From Vibrio coralliilyticus ATCC BAA-450 (GTDB lineage: Bacteria; Pseudomonadota; Gammaproteobacteria; Enterobacterales; Vibrionaceae): DNA of 64,000 nucleotides. A model generated the notes under the pieces. That model was not told where the DNA came from and searched no databases. It saw only the letters and a program-made list of their open reading frames with translations. Below, piece after piece: positions 17,510 through 24,927 of this stretch; position 1 is the stretch's first letter; every line of letters begins with the position of its first letter. The stretch covers positions 310,001 through 374,000 of the forward strand of contig NZ_ACZN01000017.1 of NCBI RefSeq assembly GCF_000176135.1, given 5' to 3'. Made by a program: the position numbers and the translations under genes.

Positions 17510-18430
17510 TTACTCATCTGAGAACTTCTTCAGACCTTCGACATTGAGGCCCACTATTTTGAATGCATTTTCAAGTGCATCACGCAAGGTAGCATTCGTT
17601 TTGACTTCGCCGACATTAATGCCTAGTTGAACCATGGTTTGCGCAATTGAAGGAGACACTCCTGACACAAGACAATCACACCCCATTAACTTGGTCGCCT
17701 TGGTGATTTTAATGAAGTGATTCGCCACTGCTGTATCAACGACAGCGACACCGGAAATATCCATGATGAATATCTTGGCTCTGTGTTCGGAAATCTTATT
17801 GAGCACAGCCGTCATGATGTCCTGAGCTCGTTTGGAATCGATAATACCGACAATAGGTAACATCAGAATATCGCGCCATATCATGGTAACAGGCGTCGAC
17901 ATGGCAAGGAGTGCTTCACTTTGTTCAGCAATGCGTTTATTGATCAGCCGAGAATAAGTATCGACTACAATCGTGGTATCTAGGTGAAGCAGCTTAGTAA
18001 AGGCAGTCACTAGCGAGCTGTATTCATCACTGTATAGGCTGCCGTCATACATACGTTTAGTAAAAATCACCATCGAGATATTCATGCCTGCGAAATACGT
18101 CGGCAGAGGCAACCCGACTCTCGCATGCACTTCACCTACATCACGACGCTGCTTGACATAAACATCGTCCACTTTAGCTTCAAAAAATGCGGTCCAATAA
18201 TGCACCTGTGAATCTTGCACGCGCTTGAGCTTTTTCTCATCGCCAAAAAACTGTACGTATTCGGGCTGTTTATCAAGCCAGTCGTAGAAATGGCGTACAT
18301 AATCGTCCAACTTGGGCACCATCATGCTGCCAAATTTTCTAATCAATGCTAGATCGGCCTCATTGAGATCATGAAGTTTGAGTAAACTTTGTGCGCTGGT
18401 ATAACTTCCTGCCGAAGAGCTAAGCGACAT
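17510..18430 (-). CDS. rsbR: RsbR-type stressosome sensor with globin-like domain
   Basis: A 306-aa protein with a globin-coupled-sensor type N-terminal domain (about 10-175) and a C-terminal STAS domain (about 185-290). His102 in GEVHARVGLPLPTYF is placed like the proximal heme ligand of globin sensors, so heme and oxygen sensing are likely, as reported for Vibrio RsbR proteins. In the STAS domain the two phosphorylation positions of Bacillus RsbRA correspond to Ser199 (GIIDSKRAQ) and Thr233 (VVDTAVANH). The start at 18430 is chosen because GGAGG lies 7 nt upstream. It is the first gene of the rsbR-rsbS-rsbT-rsbX-kinase-HD-GYP operon and is divergent from an Aer-like chemoreceptor gene. Confidence 0.92.
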   Translation of the reverse strand: MSLSSSAGSYTSAQSLLKLHDLNEADLALIRKFGSMMVPKLDDYVRHFYDWLDKQPEYVQFFGDEKKLKRVQDSQVHYWTAFFEAKVDDVYVKQRRDVGEVHARVGLPLPTYFAGMNISMVIFTKRMYDGSLYSDEYSSLVTAFTKLLHLDTTIVVDTYSRLINKRIAEQSEALLAMSTPVTMIWRDILMLPIVGIIDSKRAQDIMTAVLNKISEHRAKIFIMDISGVAVVDTAVANHFIKITKATKLMGCDCLVSGVSPSIAQTMVQLGINVGEVKTNATLRDALENAFKIVGLNVEGLKKFSDE

Positions 18431-18672
18431 TCCCGCCTCCTTGCGTTTAAGTACTTTTGTTCGAGAATGAGCCAAAACCACTAACCCAACCTATTAGTAT
18501 TAGGGTAGTCAATAAAAACAACTTGTGAGCTACAAGTTGAATAAGAACATAAATTAATAACAAATCAGTCAATAAATGATTGAGTAATTCTCTCAAGTTT
18601 TAAAAATTGTACTTATACTGATTGAGAAGTAACGAGCCATTATCATTATCTTGTCGATGCGAGGTTAACTCG

Positions 18673-20229
18673 ATGCGCGTAAATGAACCAGTGACCCAGA
18701 GAGAAGTCACCTACCCGCCGGAATACAATTTGTTGTCCGTCACCAAGACCAGCAGCCATATCACCTATGCCAGTAAGGAATTCTGTGATGTAGCTGGATA
18801 TACCTTGGATGAACTTGTTGGACAACCTCACAATATCGTTCGCCACCCTGACATGCCTCCTGAGGCATTCAAGGACATGTGGGATTTTCTCAAGTCAGGT
18901 AAATCTTGGATGGGACTGGTTAAGAACCGTTGTAAAAATGGCGATCATTACTGGGTTGATGCGTTTGCCTCTCCCATTAAGGAAAATGGAAAAATCGTCG
19001 AATATCAATCAGTGCGCCTTAGCCCGAACCGTCAGCATGTTAAGAATGCAGAAAAGATCTACGCTCAGTTAAAAGCAGGAACAACACCCTTTCAGCTAAA
19101 AATGCCGCGCACCCGCCTATGGCAACGCTTAGGAGGTGCCTTTTTAGGCTCTGCGATCATTTCGTCAATCATTGGGGCATTTGCACCCGGTGCTGCTGTT
19201 TGGGCATTGTTTTTATTGGCCACCTTGTCTGGCTATGTTCTCACTCGTCGCTTAGAGGATTTATCAGAACAAGCGCGTAAAGTGTTTGATAACCCATTGA
19301 TGGAGCTGGTTTATAATCAGAGAGTCGATGATATTTCTGAGATTTCGCTAGCTTTGAAAATGCGCCAATCAGAGATAAACGCTGTTGTCGGCCGGATTCA
19401 GGACTCCAACGAGCAAATCGCAACCGCAGCTCAGTCTTCTGCTAATAATTGTGATACCACAGCAGAGAACCTTGTGGGGCAAACCTCTGAAACCGAGCAA
19501 GTGGCGGCTGCAATCAACGAAATGCACTCAACCGCAAACGAAATTGCGCAAAATGCTCAGAGCGCCTCGGATGCGACTGAACGAGCTAACTCAGCCGTTG
19601 TGGAAGGCAAATCCTCAGTTGAACAAACAGTTTCATCCATGAACGAGCTTTCTCAGCAATTAGGTGTGGCTTCGGATGTTGTTCAGCAATTGTCAGAACA
19701 TGGCCGAACCATAGGTGAAGTACTGGTGGTCATTCAAGGCGTAGCGGAGCAAACAAATCTGCTGGCACTGAATGCGGCGATAGAAGCAGCACGGGCCGGT
19801 GACCAAGGGCGAGGCTTTGCGGTAGTGGCTGACGAAGTTCGCAAGCTGGCTCAGCGAAGTCACGAATCAACAGAAGAAATTCAGAACATTATTAATCTCA
19901 TTCAGACCAGCACCGATAAAGCGGTTCAAGCCATGGAAGAAGGAAACAAGTTGTCTGACATCTGTGTTGACTGCGCAAATACATCTGGTGATAAGCTGGA
20001 CGCACTATTTGGCCAAGTCACAGATATTTCCGATAGAAATAGTCAAATAGCTACAGCGATTGAAGAAATGGCCAGGGTAACCGAAGACATGAACTCAAGC
20101 GTTCAATCTATCAGTGAAGTATGCTCCGCCACCAACATCCTAGCAAGCGACACACGTGATGAATGCGAAGGGTTAGTCAACAACCTGGACTCGCAAGGTA
20201 AGCTGGTCAATCAATTCCGTAAGCTCTAA
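18673..20229 (+). CDS. Aer-like PAS chemoreceptor (methyl-accepting protein)
   Basis: A 518-aa energy-taxis type receptor. The N-terminal PAS domain (about 1-125) resembles Aer and its FAD-binding PAS: VTQREVTYPPEYNLLS is split at the start, then YTLDELVGQPHNIVRHPDMPPEAF and KNGDHYWVDAF. Two adjacent hydrophobic helices (about 150-195) form the membrane anchor without a periplasmic domain. The C-terminal signalling domain has the hairpin-tip motif EQTNLLALNAAIEAARAGDQGRGFAVVADEVR in two overlapping pieces. The ATG at 18673 follows GAGG; a TTG 17 codons upstream is less likely. It shares its promoter region with rsbR, so two redox or oxygen sensors are back to back. Confidence 0.9.
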   Translation: MRVNEPVTQREVTYPPEYNLLSVTKTSSHITYASKEFCDVAGYTLDELVGQPHNIVRHPDMPPEAFKDMWDFLKSGKSWMGLVKNRCKNGDHYWVDAFASPIKENGKIVEYQSVRLSPNRQHVKNAEKIYAQLKAGTTPFQLKMPRTRLWQRLGGAFLGSAIISSIIGAFAPGAAVWALFLLATLSGYVLTRRLEDLSEQARKVFDNPLMELVYNQRVDDISEISLALKMRQSEINAVVGRIQDSNEQIATAAQSSANNCDTTAENLVGQTSETEQVAAAINEMHSTANEIAQNAQSASDATERANSAVVEGKSSVEQTVSSMNELSQQLGVASDVVQQLSEHGRTIGEVLVVIQGVAEQTNLLALNAAIEAARAGDQGRGFAVVADEVRKLAQRSHESTEEIQNIINLIQTSTDKAVQAMEEGNKLSDICVDCANTSGDKLDALFGQVTDISDRNSQIATAIEEMARVTEDMNSSVQSISEVCSATNILASDTRDECEGLVNNLDSQGKLVNQFRKL

Positions 20230-20233
20230 ACGC

Positions 20234-20261
20234 AAAAAGCCTTCCAATCGGAAGGCTTTTT
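20234..20261. terminator. Bidirectional terminator between Aer-like and LuxT-like genes
   Basis: AAAAAGCCTTCC and GGAAGGCTTTTT form a 12-bp stem with loop AATC. It has A and T runs on both sides and lies between converging genes. Confidence 0.92.
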
Positions 20262-20283
20262 AATACTGCAACGATATATTCGT

Positions 20284-20745
20284 TTACTTCGCCATGCGAA
20301 CCAGTGACTTACCAATTAACCATTCTAGCTCTTTGGCACTGTCTGCACCGAATTGCGCTTCAGTCGTTTTGTAAAGACGCTCAATCCCGTTCATTGCAAA
20401 CTCGTGCGTACTTTGAGATGTCACAATATGGTGGAATAGCAGACGTAGAATCGCTAGGAATTCAGCGTTGTCTAACGCTTTTACCCAGCTGTCTGAGAAA
20501 TCTTGCAGACTGTTGTCAAAATTCAGATGTTCTACAAACATCTTAAAGATTCGACCATCTAACGCTGCCGTGAAATCTGTCTTTTTTGGAAAGTGGTGGC
20601 TGATACCTGTTCGCGATACACCTGTCTGTTGACTTAGGGTTGTGTATGACATCTTGTCATAACCCAGACGCAAAAGTTGATCCACTACTGCGTCCATAAT
20701 CTTCTGAATCGTGATTTCAGTATCTTCTTTACTACGCTTTGGCAT
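20284..20745 (-). CDS. luxT: TetR-family regulator, probably LuxT
   Basis: A 153-aa TetR-type DNA-binding protein. The helix-turn-helix is TTLSQQTGVSRTGISHHFPKK (about residues 35-55, given in overlapping pieces: TTLSQQTGVSR and SRTGISHHFPKK). The N-terminus MPKRSKEDTEITIQ, the short overall length and the C-terminal ELEWLIGKSL stretch match my memory of LuxT, a vibrio regulator of quorum-related genes such as swrZ and luxO. This recognition is from memory, not from a search. The gene is monocistronic with a long upstream region of about 500 nt, typical of a gene with complex control. The converging neighbour is the Aer-like receptor. Confidence 0.8.
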   Translation of the reverse strand: MPKRSKEDTEITIQKIMDAVVDQLLRLGYDKMSYTTLSQQTGVSRTGISHHFPKKTDFTAALDGRIFKMFVEHLNFDNSLQDFSDSWVKALDNAEFLAILRLLFHHIVTSQSTHEFAMNGIERLYKTTEAQFGADSAKELEWLIGKSLVRMAK

Positions 20746-21251
20746 GTTCAGGCTCTTCTCTCTGTAAATCCATCTAACTCAAACGAGTCAATAATGACGC
20801 CTATTAGATATCTTACATGACACCTGCTTTGGCCTCAGAGGATCCCTATGGGAACCTAATGAAACCATCGTACCATATAATACGAACGGCGTCTTAGATG
20901 GAGCACACAATGTCGTGTAAGATAACTTTTCATAAATCACAACATCAGCTCGATTTATAAAAGCAATAAGCATTATCTTTCATTTATATAATTTGGCTCA
21001 CGATAATCATACAAATCGAACTTGCTTACAACTAACTGCACACCATCCTGACTCGATAATGACATGATATTTCGCAACAACATGACTAACGTCACATTAT
21101 TTGACAGGTTTATCAATTCTCACCCATTTGTTTAACGCTCTTATAACATAGCATCTTGTTCAGAGCCCATTTTGGGAGCTGATGTATTTTTATGGATCAC
21201 CTTCAAATAACCCGATAAAATATCCATAATTTTTGTAAGAGGATTGTCGTA
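20746..21251. other. Long regulatory region between luxT and the yfcZ-like gene
   Basis: About 505 nt between divergent genes. No open frame with a ribosome binding site was seen. TTGACA occurs at about 21103-21108 but without a matching -10 element. The region is large enough for several regulator sites or a small RNA, but nothing can be supported. Confidence 0.45.
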
Positions 21252-21551
21252 ATGAGCACAGAACGAGAACAAGCTGACGTATGTGAAGCATGTGGTTGCG
21301 CTGGCGAAATGGGCTTTATTATCAAAGAAGGGGACGATGTCGCAGAAGTGACGATTTTTGCCCAAGGTAAAGCCCTTCTCGAAGCGGAGCTGAAAAAGTA
21401 CATCGATTTAGCAAAACAGGTCTGCGAAGGCGTAGAGTATGAAATGTCTTCTATTGAAGAAGACTCGAGTGAACTAACAGCTCGATTCAAATTCGAAGTC
21501 AGCGCGGAAAAACTGATTTTTGAACTAAAGACTCGCTCCCTAGCTCGCTAA
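21252..21551 (+). CDS. YfcZ/YiiS-family protein (DUF406)
   Basis: A 99-aa acidic cytoplasmic protein. It begins MSTEREQADVCEACGCAGEMGFIIKEGDD, with the Cys-rich CEACGC motif at 12-17 seen in the YfcZ/YiiS family of unknown function, and continues with an alternating charged alpha/beta sequence (GVEYEMSSIEEDSSELTARF). The length matches the family. AGAGGA lies upstream of the ATG. In enterics yfcZ is near fadL/fadI, but no fatty acid degradation gene is here. An IS200-type insertion begins within about 10 nt of its stop codon and separates it from what looks like its original terminator at 22183-22209. Confidence 0.82.
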   Translation: MSTEREQADVCEACGCAGEMGFIIKEGDDVAEVTIFAQGKALLEAELKKYIDLAKQVCEGVEYEMSSIEEDSSELTARFKFEVSAEKLIFELKTRSLAR

Positions 21552-21555
21552 GCTA

Positions 21556-22170
21556 GTAAAAATCCACCTGCATAGCAGGTGGCTTTGGTTGGCCCCCTAT
21601 AAGGGGGCTCACTGCTATTTATCTAACCCTAGAAGCATTTGTCGCTCCTCTTCTTCTTTCCCCACACGATCTTGGTGCCTGACATATCTACGTATAATTT
21701 CCTCGTTCATCCCTACCGAATCAACAAAGTAACCTCGTTGCCAGAACTTATTACCCCAGAGCTTTTTCTTTCTCAAATACGGAAATTTGTTAAACAACCT
21801 AATCGCTGTACGACCTTTAACAAACCCCATGTAATTTGAGATACTCATGCTCGGCGGAAGCCTCACGACTAAATGGACATGATCAATTTGGACGTTAAGC
21901 TCGACAACCTTGCATTTCTTCATATTGCTGTAAACGTAGATACTTCGATACAGCTCTTTGCCTAAATTTCCTTTCAGAATCTTTAGTCGATATTTAGGTG
22001 TCCAAACAATATGATATTGGCACCGATGATAAACGTGTGAAGCGGATTCATATCTGCTCATGTTCGTTATTTCCTTCATTTGTTGGTTGCAAACGAGGAC
22101 ATCTTGAACATGAGCGTTCTTCGGGCAAAGCCCAAAAGAACGATCACCACCTTCTAAAGAAGGTGGTTTA
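21556..22170 (-). mobile_element. IS200/IS605-family insertion (IS200 group)
   Basis: About 0.61 kb carrying only a Y1 transposase gene. Subterminal hairpins fit the family: CCACCTGC/GCAGGTGG at 21564-21582 and GCCCCCT/AGGGGGC at 21592-21608 on one side, and ACCACCTTCT/AGAAGGTGGT at 22146-22167 plus a GTTCTT/AAGAAC hairpin near 22117-22142 on the other. There are no inverted terminal repeats or target duplications, as expected. The size resembles IS1004 of Vibrio cholerae. Exact ends cannot be fixed without comparison. Confidence 0.85.
21615..22061 (-). CDS. tnpA: IS200-type Y1 transposase TnpA
   Basis: A 148-aa HUH-type (Y1) transposase that cuts and rejoins single-stranded DNA. The metal-binding HUH motif is HVHLVV (near residue 67 of the chosen start) and the catalytic tyrosine is in the helix IIRRYVRHQ near residue 125. 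The sequence looks full length and intact, so the element may still be active. The ATG at 22061 (MSRYESASHVYHRC) is chosen because AAGGAAA precedes it; an ATG six codons earlier is possible. No tnpB gene accompanies it, which puts the element in the IS200 group. Confidence 0.93.
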   Translation of the reverse strand: MSRYESASHVYHRCQYHIVWTPKYRLKILKGNLGKELYRSIYVYSNMKKCKVVELNVQIDHVHLVVRLPPSMSISNYMGFVKGRTAIRLFNKFPYLRKKKLWGNKFWQRGYFVDSVGMNEEIIRRYVRHQDRVGKEEEERQMLLGLDK

Positions 22171-22182
22171 GGGCCAGAAAAT

Positions 22183-22212
22183 AAAAAGCGGACATTCAGT
22201 CCGCTTTTTTGT
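22183..22212 (+). terminator. Terminator, probably the displaced yfcZ terminator
   Basis: AAAAAGCGGAC and GTCCGCTTTTT form an 11-bp stem with a 5-nt loop and a T run, just outside the IS200 element. No gene ends directly before it except the transposon, so it is likely the native end of the yfcZ-like transcript. Confidence 0.85.
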
Positions 22213-22289
22213 TCACTCCATCATCTCTTTATTGACCCTAACCAAACTCCTAATTAATACTTAGAACAAATCATTGTCTGGATTGTCCT

Positions 22290-22889
22290 ATGAAGCACTG
22301 GCTTCTGCCTTCTCTCGTTGTACTGCTGTCTGCACCTGCTCTCAGTGAGCCGATTGATCATTATCGTATTCTCAATCATCTGGATAACTACGGGAATCTA
22401 GACCTGCGTAATAAACCTTATAAAGAGCTGCCATCGGGTTTGGTTGTAAAAGGTAACCTCAATATTGCCAAAACCAGCATTAAAGAGATTCCTCAAGGAG
22501 TGGATATTCAAGGCAGTCTAGACGCTTCAAACAGTCAGCTAAAAAAGATAGCAAAAGGCGTCAATATTAAAGGCTATGCCAACTTACTTGCGTCACAAAT
22601 CGTTCGATGGCCAGCAGGGATCAAAGTCGGTGGATACGTAAACCTAACAGATACCCCCTTAACCAAACTCCCTCCCCGCTTTAAAGTGAAAGGAGACTTA
22701 AGTGTGATTAGAACACCACTGGAATCGTTACCGGAGGGTTTAACAGTTGAGGGAGATCTCTATATTGGCGGGTCAAAAATTACTGAGTTTCCGGACAAGA
22801 TGACAGTCAAAGGCAACATATTCTTAGGTGGAAACCGAATAACCAAGTGGCCTTCTCAACTCGACCTCGGCGGTGCAGTAGCACCTTAA
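22290..22889 (+). CDS. Exported repeat protein, LRR-like or short beta-solenoid
   Basis: A 199-aa protein of unknown function. Residues 1-19 are a signal peptide (LLSAPALS before EPIDHY). From about residue 38 to 190 there are seven tandem copies of a unit of about 20 residues with the form LPxGLxVxGDLxLxxTxI, for example ESLPEGLTVEGDLYIGGSKI and TEFPDKMTVKGNIFLGGNRI. The LP-GL-V-G-L spacing resembles the bacterial leucine-rich repeat of IpaH/YopM proteins, though here on an exported protein. A compact solenoid used for binding is likely; the partner is unknown. There are no cysteines in the repeat region. It converges on the acyltransferase gene and shares a terminator with it. Confidence 0.75.
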   Translation: MKHWLLPSLVVLLSAPALSEPIDHYRILNHLDNYGNLDLRNKPYKELPSGLVVKGNLNIAKTSIKEIPQGVDIQGSLDASNSQLKKIAKGVNIKGYANLLASQIVRWPAGIKVGGYVNLTDTPLTKLPPRFKVKGDLSVIRTPLESLPEGLTVEGDLYIGGSKITEFPDKMTVKGNIFLGGNRITKWPSQLDLGGAVAP

Positions 22890-22899
22890 CCAATAGTAA

Positions 22900-22922
22900 A
22901 AAGGACGCTAATCGCGTCCTTT
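22900..22922. terminator. Bidirectional terminator
   Basis: AAAGGACGC and GCGTCCTTT form a 9-bp stem between the converging repeat-protein and acyltransferase genes. Confidence 0.85.
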
Positions 22923-22931
22923 CTAATCTAT

Positions 22932-24032
22932 TTAACTTTGGTTTTTAACCGGATTGGCGTAGCTTGCGACCAAATAAGACTGAGCGCCTTCCGGAAGCTG
23001 GTTAAGTTTACCTGCCAAAACGTCTTTAACCTGCTGTTCGACTTGCTCATCACCTGCCGCCAATTCATTAATTGGGAACAGCTTGTAGTTATCGTGTATC
23101 TGACGATCAATTTCTTCTGCCAGAGCTTCCGGTGATTCGAACTCATCACCAATCACGTCACCAAATGCGACATGGATACGGCCTTTGTCACCTACGATTC
23201 CCTGAATAATACTCTCAATATCTTCAAATTCGCCTTTTTCATACGTACCGCTTGTAGCTTTTTCAAAAAGCTCACGCGCTTTAGCAATATCACAAGGGTC
23301 ATTCTCATAAGAGATAGCAACAGGGACAATTCTTAGCGACTTGATGTACTCAGCGAACTCTAACTTCTGCTTACGACCTTCAACGTGGAACATTTTTAGG
23401 ATCGCCGGATCAGTAAAGTCATTGCCATCTTTAGCACGACCTTCTTTCTGCGCAATCCAGATAGAGTTCCCCGTATCCAACGAATGTTTGATGTAGCCCG
23501 ACAAAGTACCTAGCGCCTTCATCATTTCACGAGGGCCTTTTGCAGAGCGCTTTACAATAAAGCTCTTGTTTAGCTTCATCAATTCAGTCGCACAAGGTTT
23601 TTTCAGTAGGTTGTCTCCAATAGCGATACGCACTGTTTTATGATCACTCTGGTGTAGACCGTAGTTGACCAACGCTGGGTCCATGGCGATATCACGGTGG
23701 TTGGAGACAAATAGATAAGACGTCTGCTTATCCAGCTTATCTAAACCTGAGTACGTTACGCCCTTAGTTGTTGAATTCAATGTCTGCTCAAGGTACTTCT
23801 TCACTTCCATCTGAATCGCTTCAACGGAGTTCAGTTTAGACCACTTCATCTTGAGGTAGACTTTAACGATTGGTGACATCAACGCTTTAAACCAACCTGC
23901 ATGGTTTGCAAATCGATGTTGTAGAATCGCACTGATGAATTCTTCATCGTTAATCAGGCGGTCAATCGCCGCTGGAATTTCTTCGTCATTGTATGGACGA
24001 ATTTCAACAAAAGGGTCGTTTTTAGAAGTCAT
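22932..24032 (-). CDS. PlsC-like glycerophosphate acyltransferase family protein
   Basis: A 366-aa protein with an acyltransferase domain in its middle. The family signature appears as SNHRDIAMDPALVNYGL (near residue 112), a variant in which His and the second Asp are six residues apart rather than five. Further family blocks are FIVKRSAKGPREMMKALGT and WIAQKEGRAKDGNDFTD (the second like the EGTRS-type block of PlsC) and IVPVAISYENDPCD. It is longer than PlsC (about 240 aa) owing to N- and C-terminal extensions, and has no clear transmembrane helix. Role in phospholipid acylation is likely but the acceptor is unknown. It stands alone on the minus strand. Confidence 0.82.
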   Translation of the reverse strand: MTSKNDPFVEIRPYNDEEIPAAIDRLINDEEFISAILQHRFANHAGWFKALMSPIVKVYLKMKWSKLNSVEAIQMEVKKYLEQTLNSTTKGVTYSGLDKLDKQTSYLFVSNHRDIAMDPALVNYGLHQSDHKTVRIAIGDNLLKKPCATELMKLNKSFIVKRSAKGPREMMKALGTLSGYIKHSLDTGNSIWIAQKEGRAKDGNDFTDPAILKMFHVEGRKQKLEFAEYIKSLRIVPVAISYENDPCDIAKARELFEKATSGTYEKGEFEDIESIIQGIVGDKGRIHVAFGDVIGDEFESPEALAEEIDRQIHDNYKLFPINELAAGDEQVEQQVKDVLAGKLNQLPEGAQSYLVASYANPVKNQS

Positions 24033-24217
24033 TTCTTATTACATCTGAGAAAAAGCTGGCCTATTCTACGCGGAGATGGGGGGATTAACAGCTATACTTC
24101 TCTCATAATCAAAAAGGTCAGACCAGCATAAAATCACCGTTTCTGTAGAAAGTCGGAGTTAAGTTGGCTTTTTCTGCAAGAAACGTTAACCTTAGCGCCC
24201 CTTGAGCATACAAGAAT

Positions 24218-24832
24218 ATGAGCAATTTCATGCACTACGCAATCTCGCATAACAAGAGTGACTTTCAGTATCTAACCATGACTCCACGAAAAAAGAGTAT
24301 CAAGCACATGTTACTCAAGGTGGAACAAGGTTTAGCACTAATGAAACTTGGAAAGTCTGAGTATGCGATTGAAGCAGGTCAGACAGTTTGGATTCCGTTT
24401 GACGTTTTGTGCGCATTGACCTTCTTCCCTCAAACTCAAGTTCAGCAAGTAGAAGTCTCTTGTCGCGTCACAACGTCTCTGCCAAAACAAGGTGGATTCG
24501 TTACCCTTAATGAGTTGACTAACGCTTTGTTAAATAGACTGAAGGTGATGGACGAAACTCATGATGCCCAACGAGATATTCTGACTGTATTACAGGCCGA
24601 GCTGTCCGCCTTAAAGCCTCAGTTAAAAGAGAGCAGGCTAACCCGATTAATTAGCCAGTGGTCACCGAATACCGACAGCAAACTATTGGCAGAGCAACAG
24701 CTCGTATTGACGGTTCGTGAAGCCTATAAGCGAATGAAGTCTGGTAAGAAGCGAGAGCAGATCATTTCAGACCTGTTCGACAACAATGAGGCGATGTACT
24801 CACAAATTGAACATGCAATTCTGGGTAAATAG
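24218..24832 (+). CDS. Cupin-like protein resembling the sensor half of an AraC regulator
   Basis: A 204-aa protein without a recognised full-length family. The first 95 residues resemble the cupin sensor domain of AraC-type regulators (QGLALMKLGKSEYAIEAGQ, then VWIPFDVLCALTFF). The second half is helical and charged (LLNRLKVMDETHDAQRDILTVLQ, shown in part) and ends with a possible helix-turn-helix-like stretch, VREAYKRMKSGKKREQIISD. It lacks a typical double HTH AraC domain. The ribosome binding site is poor for the ATG at 24218; ATG codons at 24230 and 24278 are alternatives. An AT-rich dyad region with two TTTCTG-type palindromes lies 40-75 nt upstream. Confidence 0.6.
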   Translation: MSNFMHYAISHNKSDFQYLTMTPRKKSIKHMLLKVEQGLALMKLGKSEYAIEAGQTVWIPFDVLCALTFFPQTQVQQVEVSCRVTTSLPKQGGFVTLNELTNALLNRLKVMDETHDAQRDILTVLQAELSALKPQLKESRLTRLISQWSPNTDSKLLAEQQLVLTVREAYKRMKSGKKREQIISDLFDNNEAMYSQIEHAILGK

Positions 24833-24927
24833 CAGAAAACTTAACTAAGTTACTGGCTGATTGTCGATTTCGTAACTATAAATCTATAAATATCCTCTAT
24901 ATTTGTAGATAAAATAGGAAGGCGAAT

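Noticed and set aside
11840..18430. A sigma-B type regulon (RsbU, RsbV, RsbW, SigB)
   Set aside because: None of these genes follows the rsb genes; the STAS proteins are RsbR and RsbS, not RsbV.
21615..22061. TnpB or accessory RNA (reRNA/omega RNA) of an IS605 element
   Set aside because: No TnpB gene or remnant is present and the element is only about 0.6 kb; it is a plain IS200-type insertion.
24141..24181. Two palindrome-like TTTCTG motifs 30 bp apart, considered as LexA sites
   Set aside because: They do not fit CTGT-N8-ACAG, and the downstream gene is not a known SOS gene.
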